Positions 7,947 through 17,866 are shown, numbered from the stretch's first letter. The stretch is DNA of 64,000 nt from MED-G105 sp039819085 (GCA_039819085.1 JBCBSQ010000002.1:124001-188000), one strand, 5' to 3'. Notes: generated by a model not told the origin, from the letters alone. Made by a program: numbers and translations.

Positions 7947-8858
7947 ATGATGAACCACCTACGCACAGGAATTCTCCTGGCGGCGTTGACCGCCCTCTTC
8001 GGCGTCGTCGGCATGATGCTCGGCGGCTCCACCGGCATGTTGATGGCGCTCGTCTTCGCGGCGGGGACCAATCTCTTCGCGTACTGGAACGCCGACAAGA
8101 TCGTCCTCAGGATGTACAAGGCCGAAGAGGTCGACGAGACCCACAGCTCCGGCCTCATCCGGCGCTATGCGGAGATGACCAAGGCGCTTGCGCGCAACGC
8201 CGGCATGCCGATCCCCAAAATCTACATCGTCGAAAACCCGCAGCCGAACGCGTTCGCCACCGGCCGCAACCCTGAAAACGCCGCCGTCGCCGCGACGACC
8301 GGCCTCCTCAGCATGCTGACGGAAGAGGAGGTCGCGGGCGTCATGGCGCACGAGCTTGCGCATGTGAAAAACCGCGACACGCTCACCATGACCATCACCG
8401 CCACCATCGCCGGCGCGATCACGACGCTCGCCAATTTCGCGATGTTCTTCGGCGGCGGGAACCGCAACAATGGTGGGATACTTGGCGCGCTCGCGATCAT
8501 GATCCTGGCGCCCATGGCGGCGGGCCTTGTGCAAATGGCGATCAGCCGCGGCCGCGAGTATGAGGCGGACGCCCTTGGCGCGGAAATTTGCGGCCGTCCG
8601 GACTGGCTCGCGTCAGCGCTTGCGAAGATCTCCAACGGCGCGGCGCGAATTCCGAACGAGACCGCCGAAATGCACCCCGAAACCGGGCAATTGATGATCA
8701 TCAATCCGCTCGCCGGCGGCGGCCGCGACAATCTCTTCTCAACCCACCCGTCGACGCAGAACCGGATCGACCGATTGATGGAGATGACAGGCGGCGGCGG
8801 GTCCGTCCGCACGGGATCGGTCCCGGGCGCGAGCGCCGCCTCAGGTCCTTGGGGCTAA
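7947..8858 (+). CDS. htpX: Zinc metalloprotease HtpX
   Basis: A 303-aa inner-membrane M48 protease that degrades misfolded membrane proteins. Two N-terminal membrane helices (about residues 8-47) precede the catalytic MAHELAH motif (HEXXH at 135-139); the third zinc ligand is the Glu of REYEADALG. A hydrophobic stretch around residues 150-195 forms the second helical pair. AAAGGA lies directly upstream of tandem ATGs at 7947 and 7950; the second has the better spacing. The Gly/Ser-rich C-terminal tail is usual for alphaproteobacterial HtpX. Confidence 0.95.
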   Translation: MMNHLRTGILLAALTALFGVVGMMLGGSTGMLMALVFAAGTNLFAYWNADKIVLRMYKAEEVDETHSSGLIRRYAEMTKALARNAGMPIPKIYIVENPQPNAFATGRNPENAAVAATTGLLSMLTEEEVAGVMAHELAHVKNRDTLTMTITATIAGAITTLANFAMFFGGGNRNNGGILGALAIMILAPMAAGLVQMAISRGREYEADALGAEICGRPDWLASALAKISNGAARIPNETAEMHPETGQLMIINPLAGGGRDNLFSTHPSTQNRIDRLMEMTGGGGSVRTGSVPGASAASGPWG

Positions 8859-8947
8859 GGCCCGTTCGCGTCGAGTTCTTTAAAGACAGGCGACCTTGAA
8901 GACCGGCTCAGGCGTCACCACTGTCCGAGCGTCAAGGATTTCGCCTC

Positions 8948-9394
8948 ATGGACATGATCAACCCTTCCCACCTCGTCGGCGAGGTGATCCAGCTCGCGCT
9001 TGCGCCGGCGTTTCTGCTGGTCGCGATCGGCTCGTTCCTGAATGTCGTGACGCAACGGCTCGCGCGGGTTATTGACCGTGCGCGCGCGCTTGAGGAACGC
9101 TGCCGCCTCGAGCCGGATGCGCTGAACGAACCGGGCATGCGCGGCGAACTCGGCGCGCTCGACCGGCGCATCGTCTACGCGCAATGGGCGATCAATTTCT
9201 GCGCCGTCGCCGCGCTCCTCGTGGCGTTCCTGGTGGTGATCCTGTTCCTGTCGGATCTTGTGCGGTTGAACGCCGCCGCGCCGATCGCCGTCCTCTTCAG
9301 CCTCGCCATGGCGGCGCTGATCGCAGCGCTCGTCGCCTTTATGGTGGAGATCCTCATCGCCACCCGGACGATCCGCGTTCGGACGGGCGTTTGA
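8948..9394 (+). CDS. DUF2721 membrane protein
   Basis: A 148-aa inner-membrane protein with three predicted helices (around residues 14-32, 75-98 and 108-130). The N-terminal LAPAFLLVAIGSFLNV followed by RLARVIDRARALE is the DUF2721 signature. No function is established for the family. It is followed by a drop in GC content and an AT-rich frameshifted gene, so it probably marks the edge of the native backbone here. Confidence 0.85.
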   Translation: MDMINPSHLVGEVIQLALAPAFLLVAIGSFLNVVTQRLARVIDRARALEERCRLEPDALNEPGMRGELGALDRRIVYAQWAINFCAVAALLVAFLVVILFLSDLVRLNAAAPIAVLFSLAMAALIAALVAFMVEILIATRTIRVRTGV

Positions 9395-9594
9395 GGCTGA
9401 CTGACTGGAACATGGCGGGGATGTCGGACATTTGCCAGATTGCGACATTATGTTTCGAAAACGTATGGAATCAACGCGCGCAAAAGGGAACCTTAGCCAT
9501 TTGCCCTTGAACTCAAATAGCAGTAGGTGGGCAATCATTTTTTCTCCCAGAATCGAGAAATCATACAGCAAAATGGCTCGAGAATAGCTGATCA

Positions 9595-10301
9595 ATGTTT
9601 ACCTCAATACAAAGAGCACTTGAACTAGCGAGAGCAATCGAGGAATTTCCATTGGGACACTGCTCACCCAGCGACGATCCTGACAAACAGACCGCCGTCC
9701 TCTACGCATTCCTAGACTTAGCCCGACCTTTCGTTTCTGCCGTCATGCGAATTGGCGATCCAGACCTTGCTGCACAGTTGCAAAAAACAAATCTGGATAT
9801 CGAATTCATAACGGAAGCCTATATCCTTAAGGCGGAACTCCAAGGAACAATAGATTTCCTTCGAGAGCTCACAGCCGATCCAACTTACACGGAAAATGTA
9901 AAGTCTGATTTCACTTTTCTCGATACAAATGTATTGCAGAACTTACGATCGCAGAATAGCGAGCATTTTGATCTTCGCAAACTAGTGCGCTTCTGTGAGG
10001 AATTAAATGATGTATACGGACGAGGTAACTATCTATCCGCCGCGCTATTGATGCGAGCGATTATGACCATGTGCCGCCTGTTTTCGGCGAAAAGACATTT
10101 GCCGCAGTAGTTGCCCAGTCAGGGAAGAGCTTAAAGGCTGTTCTATCTAGAATGGAGGATGGGGCCCGGCCGGTTGCAGACCTCCACACTCATTCCCGTA
10201 TCAGAAGACGAGAGTCTTTGCCTACAAAGCACCAAATCGAACCATATAAGGCGGGTTTTGAAATGCTCATTCAAGAAGTAATTGCTCGGCTTGAATCTTG
10301 A
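9595..10301 (+). pseudogene. Frameshifted AT-rich gene of a widespread uncharacterised family
   Basis: Two frames together make one protein. The first (9595-10110) runs to YLSAALLMRAIM and then goes off into an unrelated tail. The second, opening at 10071, supplies VPPVFGEKTF and then HLHT-type residues (DLHTHSRIRRRESLPTK). From memory, in a family of bacterial hypothetical proteins these segments are contiguous: a helix ending LLRALLDHVPPIFG, then a tail with HTQIR. A one-base deletion near 10064-10068 would explain the break. The gene is clearly lower in GC than its neighbours, so it was probably acquired and is decaying, unless the shift is a sequencing error. About 200 bp after it show nothing recognisable. 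Confidence 0.65.
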
Positions 10302-10503
10302 GTGCATGCGAAATTTCTTTCATGAAATGTTGGGCAATCTTCGTGGGACCAACGGTATCTCCTTATGTCTCCTTTGGCGATCTCGGCGACCAAGATTAAG
10401 AGCTCAAAGTACTGAACATTTCGGACATTCACTTCAAGAACCGCTACGGGAAAGACTGGCAAGCCTTAGGCGGTCAGTGCCTTTCTGGGTCCACGCGCCA
10501 ACC

Positions 10504-13284
10504 CTAATGCGCTTCATCCCAGTTCTTGCCGACGCCGGCCTCCACAACGAGGGGCACGGATAGCTTCAGGGCGGGCTCTGGCGCGCCGGACATGACCTTT
10601 GAAATAATGGCGCAGGCGTCATCGGCCTCCGCCTTCGGGACTTCGAACACCAGTTCATCATGCACCTGGAGGAGCATCCGCGCGGAGAGTTTCGCCTTGG
10701 CGAGGGCCGCCGGCATGCGCGCCATCGCCCGGCGGATGACGTCCGCCGCCGCGCCCTGGATCGGCGCGTTGATCGCCTGACGCTCCGCATACCCGCGCAT
10801 CGCCGGGTTCTTGTCATTGATGCCGCCGACATAGGTGCGCCGGCCGAAGATCGTCTCCACATAGCCCGCCGCCTTCGCGCCGGCGATCGTCTCGTCCATG
10901 TATTTGCGGATGCCGGGAAACTTCTCGAAATAACTGTCGATATAATCCTTCGCTTCGCCGCGAGAGATGCCAAGCTGGTTGGCGAGGCCGAACGCCGAAA
11001 TCCCGTAGATGATGCCGAAATTGATCGCCTTGGCGCGCCGGCGCACCATCGGGTCCATGCCCTCGATCGGTACGCCGAACATTTCAGATGCGGTCATGGC
11101 GTGAATGTCCGCACCGCCGGCAAATGCGTCCTTCATGGACTTTAGGTCCGCGATATGCGCGAGCAGCCTCAGCTCAATCTGGCTGTAGTCGGCGGAAATG
11201 AGGACATTGCCCTTCTCGGCGATGAAGGCGGTGCGGATCTTGCGCCCGTCTTCGGTTCGAATGGGAATGTTCTGAAGGTTCGGCTCGTTCGAGGCGAGGC
11301 GGCCCGTCGTCGTCGCCGCCAGCGAGTAGGACGTGTGGATGCGGCCGGTCTCCGCGTTGACGGCTTGCGGCAAAGCGTCCGCATACGTGCTTTTCAACTT
11401 TGAGAGGCTGCGCCAGTCGAGGATCGCGCGCGGCAGGTCATAGCCTTCCGCCGCAAGCTCCTCCAGTACATCCGCTTTCGTGGACCAGGCGCCCTTCGCG
11501 GTCTTCTTGCCGCCGGGCAGCCCCAGCTTGCCGAACAATATCTCCGCAATCTGTTTCGGCGAGCCGATGTTGAACGCCTCGCCCGCAAGCTCGTGCGCCT
11601 CCGCCTCGTGGCCCGCCATGCGTTGCGCGAAGTCGGCGGAGAGGCGGGCGAGCACCTTCACATCCACTTTCACGCCTTCGCGCTCCATGTCGGCGATGAC
11701 CTGAACCAGCGGCCGCTCAAGCGTTTCGTATACGGTTGTTTTTCCTTCCGGCGAGAGGCGCGGCTTCAGGGCGCCATGCAGGCGTAGCGTGATGTCGGCG
11801 TCCTCCGCGGCGTAACGCGCGGCCTCCTTGATGGAGATCTGATCGAACGTCTTCTGTTTCTTGCCGGTTCCGGCGATGTCGGAGAACTTGATCGTCTCAT
11901 GCCCCAGATGGCGGCTTGAGAGCTCGTCCATGCCGTGGCCGCCGCGGCCGCAATCAAGCGCGTAGGACAGAAGCATGGTGTCGTCGAACGGCGCGACCTT
12001 CACGTCATAGCGGCGCAGGACATTGAGATCGTACTTGAAATTCTGCCCGATTTTCAGCACCGACGGATCAGACAGGATTGGCTTCAGGATTTTCAGGGCC
12101 CGGCCGATCTCCATCTGGCGGCTGACGTCGGCGTCGCCATCGTCAAGATCGAGCCCCTCCGCGCCATGGCCGAGCGGCACATAGCACGCCTCCCCCGGCC
12201 CGGTCGCAAGACAGACGCCGACGAGGTTCGCCGCCATGGCGTTGAGGCTGTCCGTCTCCGTATCAATCGCCAGAAGCCCGCGCCTGCGCGCGCGCGCGAC
12301 AAACGCCTCCAGCTCCTTCGGATCGAAGATCGTCGCGTATCCGTCCGTATCCGGCGCGGCGGGCGGCGCCGGCGCCTCAGCGCTCGGCTCAAGCCCGAGG
12401 TCCGCCTCGACCCGCCTTGTGATGGTTGAGAATTCCATCTCCTTGAAGAACGCCACCAGCGGCGCCGGATCGATGGGTCTGATCGACAGGTCGTCGATTG
12501 GTTCAGGCAGCGGCACGTCGTCTTTCAGCGTAACGAGCGTCTTCGAAATGCGCGCGTCTTCCGCAAACTCGAGGAGGTTTTCGCGGCGTTTCTTCTGCTT
12601 GATGTTTTCCGCTTGCGCCAGCAGCGTTTCCAGATCGCCATACTCTTCGATCAGCTGCGCGGCGGTCTTCACGCCAATGCCCGGTACGCCCGGCACATTA
12701 TCGACGCTGTCGCCGGCGAGCGCCTGCACCTCGACGACTTTCTCCGGACCAAGACCAAACTTCTCGACCACTTCCTCACGGCCGATGCGCCGGTTCTTCA
12801 TGGAGTCGAACATCGTCACCCGGTCGGTGACGAGCTGCATCAGATCCTTGTCCGACGAGATGATGACGCACTCGCCGCCCTCCCGCTCGATCTCGCGCGC
12901 ATAGGATGCGATGACGTCATCGGCCTCGACGTCCGGCACCTCGATGCATGGAACGCCAAACGCGCGCGTCGCGTCGCGCACCAGGGGAAACTGCGGCGCC
13001 AGATCCTCCGGCGGCGGCGGGCGGTTCGCCTTATATTCCTTATAAAGATCGTTTCTGAAGCTCTTTGAAGAATAATCGAAGATGACCGCGAAATGCGTCG
13101 GGTCGTGCTCGTCCTTCATGTCGGTGAGGAGCTTGTAGAGCATGTTGCAGAAGCCGGAGACCGCGCCGACGGGCAGTCCATCGGACTTGCGCGTCAGCGG
13201 CGGCAGCGCATGATAGGCTCTGAAGATGTAGGCCGAGCCGTCGACAAGGTAGAGGCGGCGGTCAGTCTTGGCGGCGGCGGGCAT
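10504..13284 (-). CDS. polA: DNA polymerase I
   Basis: A 926-aa family A polymerase for Okazaki fragment maturation and repair. It has the N-terminal 5'-3' exonuclease (FEN) domain beginning LYLVDGSAYIFRAYHAL, a central 3'-5' exonuclease domain that keeps the catalytic DTETD, and the polymerase domain with SADYSQIELRLLAHI (motif A), the O-helix region RRRAKAINFGIIYG and LLQVHDELVFE (motif C). The ATG at 13284 is chosen because AAGGA precedes it and the upstream extension is Arg-rich shadow sequence. All three activities look intact. Confidence 0.97.
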   Translation of the reverse strand: MPAAAKTDRRLYLVDGSAYIFRAYHALPPLTRKSDGLPVGAVSGFCNMLYKLLTDMKDEHDPTHFAVIFDYSSKSFRNDLYKEYKANRPPPPEDLAPQFPLVRDATRAFGVPCIEVPDVEADDVIASYAREIEREGGECVIISSDKDLMQLVTDRVTMFDSMKNRRIGREEVVEKFGLGPEKVVEVQALAGDSVDNVPGVPGIGVKTAAQLIEEYGDLETLLAQAENIKQKKRRENLLEFAEDARISKTLVTLKDDVPLPEPIDDLSIRPIDPAPLVAFFKEMEFSTITRRVEADLGLEPSAEAPAPPAAPDTDGYATIFDPKELEAFVARARRRGLLAIDTETDSLNAMAANLVGVCLATGPGEACYVPLGHGAEGLDLDDGDADVSRQMEIGRALKILKPILSDPSVLKIGQNFKYDLNVLRRYDVKVAPFDDTMLLSYALDCGRGGHGMDELSSRHLGHETIKFSDIAGTGKKQKTFDQISIKEAARYAAEDADITLRLHGALKPRLSPEGKTTVYETLERPLVQVIADMEREGVKVDVKVLARLSADFAQRMAGHEAEAHELAGEAFNIGSPKQIAEILFGKLGLPGGKKTAKGAWSTKADVLEELAAEGYDLPRAILDWRSLSKLKSTYADALPQAVNAETGRIHTSYSLAATTTGRLASNEPNLQNIPIRTEDGRKIRTAFIAEKGNVLISADYSQIELRLLAHIADLKSMKDAFAGGADIHAMTASEMFGVPIEGMDPMVRRRAKAINFGIIYGISAFGLANQLGISRGEAKDYIDSYFEKFPGIRKYMDETIAGAKAAGYVETIFGRRTYVGGINDKNPAMRGYAERQAINAPIQGAAADVIRRAMARMPAALAKAKLSARMLLQVHDELVFEVPKAEADDACAIISKVMSGAPEPALKLSVPLVVEAGVGKNWDEAH

Positions 13285-13424
13285 CTTGCTGTCCTTCTGG
13301 AGCGGCGTTCCGGAACGGTCCCGGCGGCGAGAAGCGCCTTTTATGGCCGCGCGTGGACGCCGCCACAAGCGACGCGCGGCGCCTTCCCCGCGCGCCCGGC
13401 GGCGGTCAACTGAAAGGACCCATT

Positions 13425-13805
13425 GTGAAACCTCTTGGACTACGCTTCTGCCGCGTCGCACGACGCGACGACGCCGAAAAGCTTGCGAACGCATTGCGCG
13501 GGTTGGGCCTTGAAGAACGCGCGCTTGAGTCACCGTCGGACGAAGACGGCTTCAACGGCGCGATCTTCCCCGCCGCCGAAGGCGATGAGGGCTCGTGGGT
13601 GGAGATCTGGCCCGCAGGACCCAATATGCCGGAACTCGTCATGTTGCAGATTATCGTGGAGGACGCGGACGGCGTCGCAGAGGCGGCCCGCAATAACGGG
13701 CTTGATCCGAAAGGCCCTGACGACGCCCATGGCGAGCGGATCTATTATCTCGAGGGGCCCGGCGGCCTGCCGATCTCGTTCCAGTCGAAAATCAACGACG
13801 GCTGA
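13425..13805 (+). CDS. VOC-superfamily (glyoxalase-like) protein
   Basis: A 126-aa protein that looks like one vicinal-oxygen-chelate module: KPLGLRFCRVARRDDAEKL at the start, a central ELVMLQIIVEDADGVAEAA, and a C-terminal GERIYYLEGPGGLPISFQ. The GTG start at 13425 has GAAAGGA seven bases upstream. The usual metal-binding His of the first strand is not obvious, so an enzymatic role is uncertain. It is divergent from polA across a 140-bp gap that probably carries both promoters. Confidence 0.7.
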   Translation: MKPLGLRFCRVARRDDAEKLANALRGLGLEERALESPSDEDGFNGAIFPAAEGDEGSWVEIWPAGPNMPELVMLQIIVEDADGVAEAARNNGLDPKGPDDAHGERIYYLEGPGGLPISFQSKINDG

Positions 13806-13879
13806 CCCGGCTGCTTTGCGCCCCGGCGCTCGCCCAGAGTCTCCGGCCCGGATCAGGGTCACCGGCCCGGAACAGAGAA

Positions 13880-13899
13880 GGGCGGCCACGCGGCCGCCC
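13880..13899 (-). terminator. GC-rich hairpin between convergent genes
   Basis: Arms GGGCGGCC (13880-13887) and GGCCGCCC (13892-13899) surround a 4-nt loop. Read on the minus strand, the hairpin is followed by a pyrimidine-rich CTTCTCT rather than a clean T run. It lies between the convergent VOC gene and the small secreted-protein gene and may end one or both transcripts. Confidence 0.45.
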
Positions 13900-13957
13900 A
13901 TACTCTACAATCCGTAGTCCATTGCGCGTTGCGAGGGACGCCGGCGCCCCGGCCGCG

Positions 13958-14290
13958 TCACTCGCTCGCGTGCAGGCGCCGCTCCATTTCGCGCGCCAGA
14001 TCGATCTTGAGCGCGCGGGCAACTTCAGCGCGCGCATCCGCGACGAGGCCCGCGAGGCAGATCTGGCCGGCGGACGGCTCCGCCCCCACATCCGTTGCGC
14101 CGCACAGCGCGCCGGCGTCCATGCGCAGGCCGGTCGTCATGGCCGCGGCGACGAGCGCGCTGTCATCGGCCGTCCGATCGTATGTGAACACGTGAGCCGG
14201 CGGCAGGGTCGGCTTCGCCGTAGCGGCAGTGCCGCAGACCGAGCAAATCGACAGGGCGGCGAGCGCGCCAATGAAAGTGGATTTCCGCAT
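13958..14290 (-). CDS. Small secreted protein of unknown function
   Basis: A 110-aa protein with a clear signal peptide (STFIGALAALSICSVCG, then ATA as the likely cleavage region). The mature part has two more cysteines (GALCGA and GQICLAG) that may pair, and a helical Arg/Glu/Ala-rich C-terminus. The ATG at 14290 is preferred over 14305 because GGGAGAG sits just upstream of it. I do not recognise the family. It is transcribed away from the tRNA gene. Confidence 0.65.
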   Translation of the reverse strand: MRKSTFIGALAALSICSVCGTAATAKPTLPPAHVFTYDRTADDSALVAAAMTTGLRMDAGALCGATDVGAEPSAGQICLAGLVADARAEVARALKIDLAREMERRLHASE

Positions 14291-14532
14291 CTTGTTCTCT
14301 CCCATTCTAGAGGTCCGTCGCCTGCAACTTGGTCGTTTTTCGACCGGCGACAGGGAGAGAATGACCGACGGCGGCGCGGCAAGCTTGAAGGCGGCCTGAG
14401 CCAGGCCTGAAATGTCCTGAGGCTCGTCTGAGCGAACAGATTACGTCACGGAAACAGGGCGTTAAGCTGTCGACCAGCAGGTATTGGCCGGCCGCGGCGG
14501 CGTCGCATCTCAGGCTTGAAGCGCTATGGCGA

Positions 14533-14608
14533 TGGTGCCGCATGCCGGACTCGAACCAGCGACCCCCTCATTACGAATGAGATGCTCTACCAACTGAGCT
14601 AATGCGGC
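14533..14608 (-). tRNA. tRNA-Thr (anticodon CGT)
   Basis: The minus strand folds into a full cloverleaf. The acceptor arms GCCGCAT and ATGCGGC pair perfectly; the D arm is GCTC/GAGC; the anticodon stem is TCTCA/TGAGG with loop TTCGTAA and anticodon CGT at 14573-14575; the T arm is GCTGG-TTCGAGT-CCGGC. The discriminator is A, and CCA is encoded (14533-14535). CGT reads ACG threonine codons, which should be frequent in this GC-rich genome. Confidence 0.97.
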
Positions 14609-14711
14609 GCTCCGGCGCTAAATCGCGCCCGAGTAGCCGGTCGTAGCGGGATGCCATGCGCGGCGCAAGGCCATGGTCGGCGCGGGGGAAATCCCGCCGT
14701 GGGCGGCTTGC

Positions 14712-15305
14712 TCAGGCCCAGCCTTCCATCGCCGAGCGCTCAAACTCAACGCCATACGTGCCGCCGCGGCGCGCCACGATGCGTCCGCTTGCGACGCCGA
14801 GCGTCACCCGCTCGCCAATGCTCAAGCGCTCCGGCGTTATAACGGACGCGCCCGTCAAGGAAATGTCATCGACCCAACACCGGATTTCGCGCCCGCCGCA
14901 GCGCATGAGCGTCTCAATTCGCGGACAGGGCGTGCGTGGGCTCGCGCGGCGGTCCAGCAAAAGCTCCTTAGGACGGGCTTCTTCCGTGATCATCGCGTCG
15001 ATTGCGGCCCGGAGCCGGGCCCGGGCGCCTTCATGGAGCTGGAAACTCACCGCGAATCCACCGCGAAAGATCCGGACGACCGCGCCCTCCAGCACCGCGC
15101 CGCCAGCGAATGCCAACTGCGCAACGTCGCCGACTTCCGCAAAGGCGGGTGAGGCGATCGCGACGCCGCCGGCCGACAGGTTGAGCGAAACGCCTCTTCC
15201 CGCGTCGACCCCGTTCAGCTTGATCATGACACTGATCTTGGCCGCCGCGCGGGGATCGGCGCGGGGCTCCTCAGTGTCGTTTATGTCGGCGGAAAGACGC
15301 TCCAT
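14712..15305 (-). CDS. Tandem PilZ-domain protein
   Basis: A 197-aa cytosolic protein with two PilZ-like beta barrels. The first carries RGVSLNLSAGGVAI near residues 35-50; the second has RRASPRTPCP, then WVDDISLTGASV, matching the RxxxR and (D/N)xSxxG motifs that bind cyclic di-GMP. The second copy keeps both motifs, while the first lacks an obvious RxxxR. The start at 15305 has no strong ribosome site; longer starts add only unlikely sequence. It probably senses cyclic di-GMP or dimerises through the first domain. The controlled process is not indicated by the neighbours. Confidence 0.82.
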   Translation of the reverse strand: MERLSADINDTEEPRADPRAAAKISVMIKLNGVDAGRGVSLNLSAGGVAIASPAFAEVGDVAQLAFAGGAVLEGAVVRIFRGGFAVSFQLHEGARARLRAAIDAMITEEARPKELLLDRRASPRTPCPRIETLMRCGGREIRCWVDDISLTGASVITPERLSIGERVTLGVASGRIVARRGGTYGVEFERSAMEGWA

Positions 15306-15448
15306 GCCGGGAGCGTAGCGAACGGGTATGCCCGCGGCGCTAAACCCTGGAGTACATTTTTGTCGGTACGCTTTACCGATCATTAAGCATAATTGGCCGC
15401 ATAAGGAGAGCCGGGTCCATTCGCGCCTCAAGCCCGCACCAGAACGCA

Positions 15449-17866
15449 TCAAGCGCGCAATGCGCCGCCCACTGACTTTGAGACCGCCGCGACAATTTTC
15501 TCAGCGACGGCTTCGATCTCCTCATCGGTAAGCGTGCGCTCCCGCGGTTGCAGGATCGCTTCAATCGCAAAGGACTTCCGCCCTTCGGGCACGCCCTCGC
15601 CCTCATAGACGTCGAAAAGCCGAACGTCCGCGACGAGTTTTTTGTCAGCGCCGCGCGCCGCTTTGAGGAGGTCGCCGGCCGCGACGCTCGCATCGACAAG
15701 GAAGGCGAAGTCCCGCGTCACCGGAAGCAGCTCCGGCGCGTCGAGGGCGGGCCTTGTCTTCGTGGCGCGCTGCTTCGGCGCGGGGATCGCGTCGAGGTTG
15801 ACTTCGAAGCCGAAGACAGGCCCGTCGACGTCCATCGCCTTCAAAACGCGCGGATGAATCTCACCGAATGACGCCAGCGCGACTTTAGGGCCAAGACGTA
15901 TCACGCCGGACCGGCCCGGATGGTACCAGGCGGGCGCATCGGCGGAGATCTGGGCCTGATCGACTTTTGCGCCGGCGGCGCGCAACGCCGCCATGGCGTC
16001 AGCTTTCACGACGAAAACGTCCGTCTCCGTTTGATGTCCACGCCAATGGCGCGGCGGAGCGGAACGGCGCGCGCCCCCTGCGATCGCGAATTGGCCCTCC
16101 GGCGTATCGGAGAGGTAGATCGGCGCGACTTCGAAAAGGGCGAGGTCGCCCTGGCCGCGGTCAGCGTTGCGCTGCAACGCCGCGATAAGGTTCGGCAAGA
16201 GCGAGGGACGCATGACGTCAAGCTCTGAGGAAATCGGGTTGGCGAGCCGCAAGACGCCGCTTTCGCCAGACGCTTCCGCACCGCCAAAGTGAACAGCATA
16301 GCGACTGTCCGTGAACGACCATGTCACCGCTTCATTGAGCCCGCGTGCGGCGAGCGCGCGGCGAGCCGCCGCCCGCCGGGTCTGGATGGCCGTCGGCGCG
16401 CCGACTTCAACCGCCTGCCGCAGGGGCAGGGTGGCGGTGGGCAAGGCGTCGAGGCCAACGATCCGCGTAATCTCCTCGACAAGATCCGCCTTCCCCTCAA
16501 TATCCGGCCGCCAGGTCGGCGCAGCGACCCGCCAGGGCGTCTGGCGCACATCGACGTCGAAACCGAGCGCGCCCAGAACATCCGCCGCACGCGCCTCTTC
16601 TATCTCAATGCCGGTCAGTCGTTTCGTTTCCGTCGGCGAGAACTCGACCACGGTTCGGTCGGATGGCGCTTCGCCAGCGACCGCAATTTCCGAAGGCTCG
16701 CCGCCGCAAAGGTCGAGGATCACCTGCGTCGCCTGCTCCAGCCCCGGAACCATGAACGCCGGATCGACGCCGCGTTCGAAACGGTAGCGCGCGTCCGAGA
16801 CGATGCCTGTCGCGCGGCCGGTCTTCGCCGTTCGCAACGGATTGAACAATGCGCTCTCGACGAAAACGTTGACGGTCTCTTCCGTACACCCCGAGGCCTC
16901 GCCGCCCATGACGCCGCCAAGGCCGAGCACGCCATTGTCGTCGGCAATGACGCACATGTCCTGGTCGACCGAATACTCTTTGCCGTCGAGCGCGAGGAAT
17001 GTTTCACCGCCTGCGCCAAGGCGCGCCCGGACCGCGCCGGAGAGCTTGTCAGCATCATAGACGTGGAGCGGCCGCGCGCGGTCGTAAGAAAGGAAGTTTG
17101 TCACGTCGACAAGCGCATTGATGGGCCTTAAGCCAATCGCCCGCAGGCGATCCTTCAGCCATTTCGGGCTCTCGCCATTCTTCACCCCACGGATCACCCT
17201 TCCCGCAAACGCCGGACAGGCGTCCCTGGCGTCGTCCGGGAAATCAAGCCGAATCTCCTGCGGACACGGAAACACGCCAGCGACAGGCTCCGGCGCAGGG
17301 CTGATCAGGCGGCCGAGGCCGGCGGCGGCGAGATCCCGCGCGACGCTGTCCACGCCATTCGTATCCGGACGGTTGGGCGTCACCTCAAAATCGATAACCG
17401 GGTCATTCACCTGAAGTATGTCGGCCACAGCCGCGCCGATCTCGGCGCTCGCCGGGGCCTCGATGATCCCGTCATGATCGTCGCCAAGCTCCAGCTCGCG
17501 CGCGGAGCACATCATGCCGAGGCTTTCAACGCCGCGGATCTTGGCCCTGGAAAGCGTCAAATCGATACCCGGCACGTAGGTTCCGACGGCGGCGTAGGCG
17601 ACTTTGATTCCCGCCCGCGCGTTCGGCGCGCCGCAGACGATCTGCTTTTCGCCGTCTTTCGTGGCGACGCGGCAGACTTTCAATTTGTCCGCATCCGGGT
17701 GCTTTTCGGCGGCCAGCACTTCGCCGATGGTGAAGTCTTTCAAGCGTTCCGCCGGATCGGCGACGCGCTCCACTTCTAGGCCGACGCGCACCATCGTCTC
17801 GACGATCTCGTCGAGACTGGCGTCAGTCTCAAGGTGCTCTTTCAGCCAGGACAGGGTGAATTTCAT
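15449..17866 (-). CDS. pheT: Phenylalanine--tRNA ligase beta subunit
   Basis: An 805-aa subunit of the (alpha-beta)2 phenylalanyl-tRNA synthetase. It begins MKFTLSWLKEHL, as PheT does, and contains in order the tRNA-binding OB domain (VCGAPNARAG), the B3/B4 editing region (VTPNRPDTNGVDSVARDLAA), the B5 domain, the catalytic-like core and the C-terminal anticodon-binding FDX domain (FDVYEGEGVPEGRKSFA). The length is normal. It is separated from pheS by about 1.5 kb holding two unknown genes on the same strand, so co-transcription is possible. Confidence 0.97.
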   Translation of the reverse strand: MKFTLSWLKEHLETDASLDEIVETMVRVGLEVERVADPAERLKDFTIGEVLAAEKHPDADKLKVCRVATKDGEKQIVCGAPNARAGIKVAYAAVGTYVPGIDLTLSRAKIRGVESLGMMCSARELELGDDHDGIIEAPASAEIGAAVADILQVNDPVIDFEVTPNRPDTNGVDSVARDLAAAGLGRLISPAPEPVAGVFPCPQEIRLDFPDDARDACPAFAGRVIRGVKNGESPKWLKDRLRAIGLRPINALVDVTNFLSYDRARPLHVYDADKLSGAVRARLGAGGETFLALDGKEYSVDQDMCVIADDNGVLGLGGVMGGEASGCTEETVNVFVESALFNPLRTAKTGRATGIVSDARYRFERGVDPAFMVPGLEQATQVILDLCGGEPSEIAVAGEAPSDRTVVEFSPTETKRLTGIEIEEARAADVLGALGFDVDVRQTPWRVAAPTWRPDIEGKADLVEEITRIVGLDALPTATLPLRQAVEVGAPTAIQTRRAAARRALAARGLNEAVTWSFTDSRYAVHFGGAEASGESGVLRLANPISSELDVMRPSLLPNLIAALQRNADRGQGDLALFEVAPIYLSDTPEGQFAIAGGARRSAPPRHWRGHQTETDVFVVKADAMAALRAAGAKVDQAQISADAPAWYHPGRSGVIRLGPKVALASFGEIHPRVLKAMDVDGPVFGFEVNLDAIPAPKQRATKTRPALDAPELLPVTRDFAFLVDASVAAGDLLKAARGADKKLVADVRLFDVYEGEGVPEGRKSFAIEAILQPRERTLTDEEIEAVAEKIVAAVSKSVGGALRA

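Noticed and set aside
8915..9595. 226-codon minus-strand frame opposite the DUF2721 gene
   Set aside because: Its C-terminal part is an antisense reading of DUF2721 and the rest comes from AT-rich intergenic DNA; no ribosome site.
10064..10110. Programmed frameshift in the 9595-10301 gene
   Set aside because: There is no slippery heptamer or downstream pseudoknot; a simple base loss or read error explains it better.
10282..10563. Open frame between the frameshifted gene and polA
   Set aside because: It runs into the antisense of polA, has no family features and its composition is mixed; taken as non-coding.
12613..13068. Plus-strand frames inside polA
   Set aside because: All overlap the conserved FEN domain of polA on the other strand and have no recognisable domain.
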